DNA from: Pseudonocardiales bacterium
GTDB taxonomy: Bacteria; Actinomycetota; Actinomycetes; Mycobacteriales; Jatrophihabitantaceae
Direction of reading: 5' to 3'
DNA length: 6,552 bases
NCBI GenBank assembly: GCA_030840415.1
Contig: JAVEEO010000355.1
Span: forward strand, 1 to 6,552
Made by a program: the position numbers and the translations under genes. Below are positions 1 to 4,487 of this stretch, in pieces (positions within the stretch are counted from its first letter, which is position 1; every line of letters begins with the position of its first letter). The notes under the pieces were generated by a model. The model saw only the letters and a program-made list of their open reading frames with translations, had not been told where the DNA came from and searched no databases.

Positions 1-1
1 C

Positions 2-799
2 CCGACGCCCGACCCGCGCTACGAGCAGATCACCCGGGAGTACGGACTGCTGGCCCGCCAGCAGCTGACCTGCGGCCAGCACGTGCACGTCGACGTCGAG
101 TCCCGGGCCGAGGGCGTCGGGGTGCTGGACCGGCTGCGCGGCTGGCTGCCGGTACTCACCGCGCTGTCGGGGAACTCGCCGTTCTGGCAGGGCGAGGACA
201 GCGGGTACCAGAGCTTCCGCACTGTGCTCTGGGGCCGCTGGCCGACCGCCGGACCGACCGCCGTCTTCGGCGACGAGGCCGGTTACGACGCGGCGGTCGC
301 CGAGCTGGTCGAATCCGGAACCACCCTCGACGACGGGATGGTCTACTTCGACGCCCGGCTGTCGGCGCGATACCCGACCGTGGAGATCCGGGTCGCCGAC
401 GTGTGCACCGACGTCCGGGACGCGGTGCTGCTCGCCGCGCTGGCCCGGGCCCTGGTCGACACCGCAGCCGAACGCTGGCGCTCCGGCGAACCGGCCGCGC
501 CGACCAGTGTCACCCTGCTGCGCGCCGCGTCCTGGCGGGCCGCGCGCTCGGGGCTGTCCGGTGACCTGGTCGATCCGCGCACCGGCAAGCCCGTCCCGGC
601 CTGGCAGTTGGTGCACGAGCTGGTCGAGCTGCTCGGTCCGGCCTTGCGGCGCTGCGGCGACGAGCAACTGGTGGCGGCGGGCCTGGCCCGGTTGCGCGCG
701 CACGGCACCGGTGCCGACCGGCAGCGGAACTCGTTCGCGGCACGGGCAAGCCTGACCGACGTGGTCGCCGACGCCGCCGTTCGTACCCTGGAGAGCTGA
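2..799 (+). CDS. Carboxylate-amine ligase, GCS2/YbdK type (5'-truncated)
   Basis: The reading frame is already open at base 2 and has no in-window start that fits the family, so the N-terminus lies off the left edge; about 265 C-terminal residues are visible, against a usual 360-380. The family (glutamate-cysteine ligase type 2, YbdK) joins a carboxylate, classically glutamate, to an amine such as cysteine using ATP, in the cytoplasm. Visible marks are the TCGQHVHVDV block, where the family has CGxHVHVG, then LSGNSPFWQG, WGRWPTAGP, GMVYFDARLS and YPTVEIRVADVC, in family order. The N-terminal ATP-binding part is missing, so catalytic completeness cannot be judged. Actinobacterial members are often annotated as glutamate-cysteine ligase, but substrates are rarely proven; I call the family, not the substrate. 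The next gene starts 2 nt after the TGA stop, so the two are probably co-transcribed. Confidence 0.9.
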   Translation, partial: PTPDPRYEQITREYGLLARQQLTCGQHVHVDVESRAEGVGVLDRLRGWLPVLTALSGNSPFWQGEDSGYQSFRTVLWGRWPTAGPTAVFGDEAGYDAAVAELVESGTTLDDGMVYFDARLSARYPTVEIRVADVCTDVRDAVLLAALARALVDTAAERWRSGEPAAPTSVTLLRAASWRAARSGLSGDLVDPRTGKPVPAWQLVHELVELLGPALRRCGDEQLVAAGLARLRAHGTGADRQRNSFAARASLTDVVADAAVRTLES

Positions 800-801
800 G
801 C

Positions 802-1431
802 GTGCCCGCTGGCTACCCTGGGCTGGTGGCGAGAGGGCAACGGGCTATCTGGACGGGACGGACCGGCGTGCTGACCAGCGCCGCGATGGTGCTGGCTTCG
901 GTGCTGCTGGCCGGCTGCTCCAGCGAGCGGGTGCCCGGTAGAGGGTCGACACCGGTGGCGGCTTCGGCGACCCCGGCCTCGGCCTCGGCGAGCACGCCGG
1001 CCGTGGTCAGCTTCGCCGGCCTCACCCTGAGTGGCGCGGCCGACCTGAGCGCCAAGCCCCGGCTGACCGCCAGGCCGGCGGCGGCGGTGCAGGCGTTGCA
1101 GGTCAAAGACGTGGTGACCGGCTCGGGCGCCGCCGCGACGCCGAGCGCCACCGTCACGGTTCAGTACGTCGGGATCCGCTACGCCGACGGCAGGCAGTTC
1201 GTCGCGTCCTGGGACCACGGCGGCGTGACCAGCTTCTCGCTGCGTTCGGTGGTGCCGGGCCTGGCGCGCGGCATCGGCGGTGGCGCCGGAACCGAGCCGA
1301 TGCGGGTGGGTGGCCGGCGGATCGTGATCGTGCCGGCCGCCCTGGGCTACGGACGGGCCGGCACCCCGGACCGCAGCGTCCCACCCAACGCGCCGATCGC
1401 CTTCGTCGTCGATCTGATAGCGGTCGGCTAG
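802..1431 (+). CDS. FKBP-type peptidyl-prolyl isomerase-like lipoprotein
   Basis: This 209-residue protein has a signal peptide (Arg11, Arg14 and Arg20, then a hydrophobic stretch at about 23-37) ending in the lipobox LLAGC with Cys39. It should be lipidated and anchored on the outer face of the membrane. An Ala/Ser/Thr/Pro-rich linker (about 45-70) leads to an FKBP domain (about 97-209) with VTVQYVG, a GRQF segment, VVPGL, MRVGGRR, ALGYG and IAFVVDL. FKBPs isomerise X-Pro bonds and assist folding. Aligned by eye to human FKBP12, Tyr26, Phe36, Tyr82 and Phe99 appear kept as Tyr122, Phe133, Tyr183 and Phe201. Asp37 is replaced by Val134 and Trp59 by Leu154. The loop before VVPG looks about 2 residues short, and there is an insertion around 158-166. 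The GTG start is chosen because GGAGAG (790-795) lies 6 nt upstream; GTG826 is an alternative with a weaker site. Family call is firm; activity is uncertain. Confidence 0.88.
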   Translation: MPAGYPGLVARGQRAIWTGRTGVLTSAAMVLASVLLAGCSSERVPGRGSTPVAASATPASASASTPAVVSFAGLTLSGAADLSAKPRLTARPAAAVQALQVKDVVTGSGAAATPSATVTVQYVGIRYADGRQFVASWDHGGVTSFSLRSVVPGLARGIGGGAGTEPMRVGGRRIVIVPAALGYGRAGTPDRSVPPNAPIAFVVDLIAVG

Positions 1432-1440
1432 ACCCCGGCA

Positions 1441-1456
1441 CGACGGCAGGCTGTCG
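1441..1456 (+). terminator. Possible hairpin after the FKBP lipoprotein gene
   Basis: Ten nt after the stop, CGACGG and CTGTCG can pair (6 pairs, one of them G-U) around a 4-nt loop CAGG. A wider pair, CCCCGGC (1433-1439) with GCCGGGG (1482-1488), encloses it. There is no T-run, so this is at best a weak or non-canonical terminator. The 177-nt gap between 1432 and 1608 shows nothing else I can name. Confidence 0.25.
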
Positions 1457-1608
1457 ATCGCCTGACGCGCCGACGGCCACCGCCGGGGCCGCCGCCGCAC
1501 AAGATCACCCAGCGGCTACCCCGGCGGAACCTGCTCGTCATCTCCGGCTGGTCGACTTGTCCGCAAGCGGGGGTGCAACCGACCGAGAGGCTGAAGGGCT
1601 TGGCTGCC

Positions 1609-1752
1609 ATGGAGGACCAGAACTTCGACACCGCGGTGACAGCGATGGCGCGTCAACAGGCGCTGCGGCTTCGCGAGCTCGGCTTCGGCACCGCCGCCGC
1701 CGAGGTGGAATCACTGCTGAGCACCGCCGGCCCGGCAACCGAGGACGGCTAG
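1609..1752 (+). CDS. Small protein of unknown function (47 aa)
   Basis: I do not recognise this protein. The ORF begins at ATG1609 with a GAAGGG stretch (1593-1598) 10 nt upstream as a possible ribosome binding site, and ends at TAG (1750-1752). The product begins MEDQNFDTAV. Its middle (ARQQALRLRELGFG, then AAAEVESLL) looks helical and amphipathic, and its tail is acidic (ATEDG). It has no membrane segment, signal peptide or cysteine. Codons mostly end in G or C, as expected for a real gene here, although in GC-rich DNA this is weak evidence. The same frame is open back to the FKBP stop, so an earlier GTG at 1573 is possible. The stop overlaps the stop of the convergent membrane-protein gene by 2 nt, which is common for real compact gene pairs. 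It may encode a small soluble helical protein, or nothing. Confidence 0.5.
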   Translation: MEDQNFDTAVTAMARQQALRLRELGFGTAAAEVESLLSTAGPATEDG

Positions 1753-1760
1753 GCCGTCTT
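1742..1760. terminator. Hairpin over the overlapping convergent stops
   Basis: GACGGC (1744-1749) and GCCGTC (1753-1758) form a perfect 6-bp stem around a 3-nt loop that is the plus-strand TAG stop. In RNA it can extend by a G-U and an A-U pair to 1742-1760. It sits between two converging genes, the usual place for a bidirectional terminator. There is no proper T-run on either side, so strength is uncertain. Confidence 0.35.
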
Positions 1761-2180
1761 GCCCTTCCTGGTGGTAGCGGCGTCGAGCACCAGCGAGCTG
1801 CCGATCGCGGTCAGCCAGACGTCCTTGGCGAAACCCGTGCCGGCCAGCGTCGGCAACATCCGCTCGTCGTGCAGGCCCGGGGTCTTGGCGTACATGCCGA
1901 GCAGCGTGAAGGAGTAGCCGGTCAGCAGCAGGCCCGAGAGCCGGGCGCCGACCAGCGGCAGCAGCAGCAGGCTGCCGACCGTGATCTCGATGATCGCCAG
2001 CGTCTTGAGCAGTACCGCCGGCGGAATGGCCTTTGCCGCCGGGTAGGTTCCGCAGAATACGGCGTGCACGCCCTGGGCGAAACTGGGATCGCCCTTGAGC
2101 TTCACCTGACCGGAGTGCAGGATCAGCGATCCGGCGGCCACCCGGCCGGGGGCGCGTCGTATCTTGGCGGCTGAGAACAA
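1749..2180 (-). CDS. DoxX-like integral membrane protein
   Basis: This 143-residue protein has about four hydrophobic segments at roughly 11-23, 55-77, 80-97 and 118-134. The arrangement (GRVAAG near the N-terminus, a long helix LLKTLAIIEITVGSLLLLP, a third helix running to LLGMYAK, and a last helix after TGFAKDVWLT) resembles the DoxX/DoxX-like four-helix family. Members are small inner-membrane proteins, several linked to redox stress or thiosulfate oxidation, with mostly unproven roles. The tail TTRKGK is basic and probably cytoplasmic. The start is TTG at 2180-2178, chosen because GGAG (complement of 2187-2190) lies 6 nt upstream and the product then begins just before the first helix; a longer frame to 2351 lacks family character. 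It is divergent from the oxidoreductase and convergent with the small ORF at 1609. Membrane nature is clear; the family name is moderately sure. Confidence 0.72.
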   Translation of the reverse strand: MFSAAKIRRAPGRVAAGSLILHSGQVKLKGDPSFAQGVHAVFCGTYPAAKAIPPAVLLKTLAIIEITVGSLLLLPLVGARLSGLLLTGYSFTLLGMYAKTPGLHDERMLPTLAGTGFAKDVWLTAIGSSLVLDAATTRKGKTA

Positions 2181-2186
2181 GGCAGG

Positions 2187-2190
2187 CTCC
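2187..2190 (-). promoter_or_regulatory. Ribosome binding site that decides the TTG start
   Basis: Read on the minus strand this is GGAG, 6 nt before the TTG at 2180-2178. No better site precedes other in-frame starts upstream, which supports the rare TTG start for the DoxX-like gene. Confidence 0.55.
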
Positions 2191-2219
2191 TGAAAGAGTC
2201 GGGGACGTCGAATCGCCTC

Positions 2220-2232
2220 AGCGTGCCACGCT
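2220..2232. promoter_or_regulatory. 13-bp palindrome in the divergent intergenic region
   Basis: AGCGTG, a single C, then CACGCT is a perfect inverted repeat with 6-bp arms. It lies in the 155-nt spacer (2181-2335) between the divergently read DoxX-like gene and the oxidoreductase gene, about 40 nt before the former's start. Position and symmetry suit an operator for a dimeric regulator. No regulator gene is adjacent, and I see no convincing -10/-35 pair in the spacer on either strand, so the role is inference. Confidence 0.3.
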
Positions 2233-2335
2233 CGGCCAGGACGGTTTATCGGCTTATTGCCCAGCCATCCCGCGGCCCGGGCCAGCCGGACGTGCGGCAT
2301 GCTGTGGCTATCCGTACTACAGGAGGCGCGAAACA

Positions 2336-3358
2336 GTGGCTGTCCGCTCAACCGAGATCCAACTGGTCGCCCGTCCGCGCGGCGAGCCGGTCGAGTCCGA
2401 CTTCAGGACGGTGCAGACCGAGGTGGCCGACCCGGGCCCCGGCCAGGTGCTGGTGCGCAACGTGGTGATGTCGGTGGACCCCTACATGCGCGGGCGGATG
2501 GACGACCTGCCCTCCTACGCACCGCCCTGGCAGCTCGACCGGCCGGCCGACGGGGCGGCGGTGGGTGAGGTCGTCGCCTCCGAGGTCGCTGACCTGGGGG
2601 TCGGCTGCCTGGTGGTGCACCCGTTCGGCTGGCGCGAGTACGCCCTGGTGCCGGCCCGCCATGCCGAGCGGGTCGAGCCGGTGGCGGGGCTGTCGTCCTC
2701 GAGCTACCTCGGCGTGCTCGGCATGCCCGGCCTGACCGCCTACGCCGGGCTGTTCGAGGTTGCCGGGTTCCGGGCCGGCGAGGCGGTGTTCGTGTCGGGC
2801 GCAGCCGGTGCGGTGGGTAGCCTGGTCGGCCAGTTCGCCCGGCTGCGCGGTGCCTCCCGGGTGGTGGGCAGCGCCGGATCGCCGGCCAAACTGCGGTACC
2901 TGACCGAGGAACTCGGCTTCGACGCGGCCTTCGACTACCACGACGCGCCGGTTCGGCAGTTGCTGCGCAAGGCGGCGCCCGACGGCATCGACGTGTACTT
3001 CGACAATGTCGCCGGCGAGCACCTCGAGGCCGCGCTGGACTCGCTGAAGCTGCACGGCAGGGCCGCGCTGTGCGGTGCCATCTCGCTCTACAACAGCACC
3101 GAGCGGCCGGTGGGTCCGGCCAACCTGGCGCTGGCGATCGGCAAGCGGCTCACCCTGCGCGGGTTCCTGGTCAGCGACCACGAGCACTTGCGCGGCGAGT
3201 TCCGCCAGGCTGTCACCGAGTGGTTGACAGCAGGTCAGCTGGTCGTCCGGGAGACGGTCGTGACCGGGCTCGACCAGGCGGTGCCGGCCTTCATCGGCAT
3301 GCTGCGGGGAGCCAACACCGGCAAGATGGTCGTCCGATTGGCTCCGGACCCGATGTGA
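2336..3358 (+). CDS. NADP-dependent oxidoreductase, zinc-independent MDR family
   Basis: A 340-residue cytoplasmic enzyme of the medium-chain reductase superfamily, in the leukotriene B4 12-hydroxydehydrogenase / prostaglandin reductase / CurA-YncB branch. These enzymes reduce the C=C bond of enones and enals with NADPH, often in detoxification. The length matches the family. In order: a GroES-like N-terminal part with MSVDPYMRGRM (45-55), the GVLGMPGLTAY block (126-136), the Rossmann nucleotide-binding motif SGAAGAVGS (154-162), a second strand ending RVVGSAGS (175-182), the characteristic YFDNVAGE (221-228), RGFLV (275-279) and NTGKMVV (327-333). The structural-zinc cysteine cluster of alcohol dehydrogenases is absent, as expected. 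The GTG start is supported by AGGAGG (2321-2326) 9 nt upstream. Leucine codons are mostly CTG, the style of the left part of the window. The exact substrate cannot be told from sequence. Confidence 0.93.
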   Translation: MAVRSTEIQLVARPRGEPVESDFRTVQTEVADPGPGQVLVRNVVMSVDPYMRGRMDDLPSYAPPWQLDRPADGAAVGEVVASEVADLGVGCLVVHPFGWREYALVPARHAERVEPVAGLSSSSYLGVLGMPGLTAYAGLFEVAGFRAGEAVFVSGAAGAVGSLVGQFARLRGASRVVGSAGSPAKLRYLTEELGFDAAFDYHDAPVRQLLRKAAPDGIDVYFDNVAGEHLEAALDSLKLHGRAALCGAISLYNSTERPVGPANLALAIGKRLTLRGFLVSDHEHLRGEFRQAVTEWLTAGQLVVRETVVTGLDQAVPAFIGMLRGANTGKMVVRLAPDPM

Positions 3359-3368
3359 GTGGTCCGGA
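3343..3368 (+). terminator. Inverted repeat across the oxidoreductase stop
   Basis: TCCGGACC (3343-3350) and GGTCCGGA (3361-3368) are perfect 8-bp complementary arms around a 10-nt loop that contains the TGA stop (3356-3358). The stem is GC-rich, but no T-run follows. It may end or attenuate transcription before the small zinc-ribbon gene, or protect the 3' end of the oxidoreductase message. Starting within the coding sequence is unusual for a terminator. Confidence 0.4.
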
Positions 3369-3435
3369 CGGCGCGACGGTGAGCACAATCGACATCCGCC
3401 TCGGTGCGTCGATCCGAACCCCTGTCATGCCAGTC

Positions 3436-3440
3436 AGGAG
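3436..3440 (+). promoter_or_regulatory. Ribosome binding site that decides the ATG at 3448
   Basis: AGGAG lies 7 nt before ATG3448. The earlier in-frame candidates GTG3379 and ATG3427 have no comparable site, so 3448 is preferred. Confidence 0.6.
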
Positions 3441-3447
3441 CCTGCAC

Positions 3448-3651
3448 ATGAAGTCTTCCGTCGCACACCGAACCGATTTTCCGTTGACCGCCGCCGATCG
3501 TTGTGACCGCTGTTCGGCCCGCGCCATGGTCGTCACCGTCATGCGCAACGGCGGCACGCTGCTGTGGTGCGCGCACCACTACGCGCTGAACGAGACGGCG
3601 CTGCGGGCCGGCGAGGCCGTGGTGGTGCGCGACGAGCGGGCTTCGCGCTGA
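3448..3651 (+). CDS. Small zinc-ribbon-like protein, DUF7455 type
   Basis: A 67-residue protein. After a short leader comes LTAADRCDRC with Cys19 and Cys22, then a strand region and WCAHH with Cys41, His43 and His44. The spacing (CxxC, 18 residues, CxH/CxHH) suggests one bound zinc or similar metal. The pattern LTAADRCDRC followed by a hydrophobic strand and LLWCAHHY matches a small protein widespread in actinobacteria and annotated as DUF7455; its function is unknown. The rest is soluble with no signal peptide. It has its own good ribosome binding site, 90 nt after the oxidoreductase stop and beyond a possible hairpin, so it may be transcribed on its own. It converges on the universal stress gene with 18 nt between. 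A tandem 12-bp duplication covers its stop codon. Confidence 0.82.
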   Translation: MKSSVAHRTDFPLTAADRCDRCSARAMVVTVMRNGGTLLWCAHHYALNETALRAGEAVVVRDERASR

Positions 3652-3668
3652 ACCCTGCGCTGAACCCT
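3645..3668 (+). repeat. Perfect 12-bp tandem duplication over a stop codon
   Basis: The unit GCGCTGAACCCT occurs twice in a row, at 3645-3656 and 3657-3668. Each copy holds an in-frame TGA (3649-3651 and 3661-3663), so the small zinc-ribbon gene has a second stop 12 nt after the first. It looks like a replication-slippage duplication, and its right edge reaches to within 2 nt of the stop codon of the convergent stress-protein gene. Confidence 0.85.
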
Positions 3669-3669
3669 G

Positions 3670-4143
3670 TCAGGTCGCCGGGTGCGGGGCCGCGACGCTG
3701 AGCGGCGGGTCGGCCGCGCGCACCACCACCACCGGGCAGGGCGCTTCCCGCACGCAGTACTCGGCGACCGAACCGAGCAGCATGCCCGGAAACGCGGCCC
3801 GGCCCCGGGCTCCGACCACCAGCAGCGTGGCCCCGTCGGACTGGGTCAGCAGGGCAGGGCCGGCCGGGCCTTCCACGACGTGCCTGGTCACGGTGACGGC
3901 CGCCGCGGCCTGCGGGTTCTCGGCCAGCACGCCCTCGATCACCTCGTCGAGCACCGTGCCGGTCTCGCCGGCCAGGTCCACTCCCGGCGGGATCCGGGTC
4001 AGGTAGTTGGGCCAGCGCCAGCTCGACACCGCGCGCAGCTCGGCACCGGTCAGTGCCGCCTGGCTCAGTGCCCAGCGCACCGCGTCCCGGCTGGTCTCCG
4101 AGCCGTCGACGCCGACCACGATCACCGCCGCCGGGCTCGTCAT
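3670..4143 (-). CDS. Universal stress protein (UspA family)
   Basis: A 157-residue single-domain UspA-type protein, the usual length. The N-terminus has the strand VIVVGVDGS with Asp13, the conserved start of the ATP pocket. The C-terminal part has LLVVGARGRAAF, with the nucleotide-binding pattern G-2x-G-9x-G-S at Gly111, Gly114, Gly124 and Ser125, then the typical APCPVVVVR strand (134-142). It should be a cytoplasmic, ATP-binding dimer. Such proteins modulate stress survival and sometimes partner transporters. ATG (4143-4141) overlaps the TGA of the upstream gene as ATGA, so translation is probably coupled. The frame is open far upstream, but that stretch is antisense-like noise over the symporter gene. 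It is the last gene of the minus-strand operon, so its levels probably follow those of the symporter. Confidence 0.93.
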   Translation of the reverse strand: MTSPAAVIVVGVDGSETSRDAVRWALSQAALTGAELRAVSSWRWPNYLTRIPPGVDLAGETGTVLDEVIEGVLAENPQAAAAVTVTRHVVEGPAGPALLTQSDGATLLVVGARGRAAFPGMLLGSVAEYCVREAPCPVVVVRAADPPLSVAAPHPAT

Positions 4144-4478
4144 GGCAGATCCCGCCGGTTGCGCTCGGCGGCGGGCTGCTCGACCGGCTTCGGCTCGATC
4201 CGCAGCGGGTTGACCCGGCGCCACAGCAGGAACAGCAGGCCCAGCGCCAGCATGCCGAGGCCCAGCCACAGGTTGATGTTGATCCCGCTGGCCTTCTCCC
4301 GCGCCGAGTCGGAGGTGAAGAAGCCGGCGATGGTGAGCATCAGCCCGTACAGGGTGAACAGACCACCGATCAGCAGCCTGATATCGAAGAGCTTGGCCGC
4401 CGCGGACTGCGGCATGTCCGCCTCGGACGGGCCGCTGGCCCTGGAGGCTGACGTCGCACCGGAAGAAGGATCTGACAT
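4140..4478 (-). CDS. Small two-helix membrane protein, symporter companion
   Basis: A 112-residue protein with a Ser/Ala/Pro-rich N-terminal tail (1-30), then FDIRLLIGGLF leading into a first membrane helix (about 35-54), a short loop (TSDSAREKASGININL) and a second helix (about 68-86) followed by WRRVNP and a charged tail. The Arg pair after helix 2 favours both ends in the cytoplasm. It lacks a signal peptide and catalytic motifs. Small proteins with this layout are commonly found just after sodium:solute symporter genes in actinobacteria, so an accessory or stabilising role for the symporter is plausible but unproven. The start is supported by GAGAGG, which overlaps the symporter stop and lies 5 nt before the ATG. 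The stop overlaps the universal stress gene start by 4 nt. I know no functional name for it. Confidence 0.85.
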   Translation of the reverse strand: MSDPSSGATSASRASGPSEADMPQSAAAKLFDIRLLIGGLFTLYGLMLTIAGFFTSDSAREKASGININLWLGLGMLALGLLFLLWRRVNPLRIEPKPVEQPAAERNRRDLP

Positions 4479-4487
4479 GGCTGCCTC

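Noticed and set aside
343..1500. 385-codon minus frame opposite the ligase and FKBP genes
   Set aside because: The product is an Arg/Ala/Gly-rich low-complexity sequence without recognisable motifs, while the plus-strand genes show clear family signatures.
1557..2174. 205-codon plus frame covering the DoxX-like region
   Set aside because: The product is Arg/Gly/Gln-rich and hydrophilic without motifs. The minus strand encodes a convincing multi-helix membrane protein here.
2274..2283. GGCCCGGGCC palindrome upstream of the oxidoreductase
   Set aside because: Short G/C-only palindromes are frequent by chance in DNA this GC-rich, and nothing else marks the site.
2181..2351. N-terminal extension of the DoxX-like protein up to a start at 2351
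   Set aside because: The extra 57 residues look non-coding and would overlap the oxidoreductase start. The TTG at 2180 has a well-placed GGAG.
2348..3388. 346-codon minus frame opposite the oxidoreductase
   Set aside because: It is His/Gln/Arg/Val-rich noise complementary to a complete MDR enzyme with a strong ribosome binding site.
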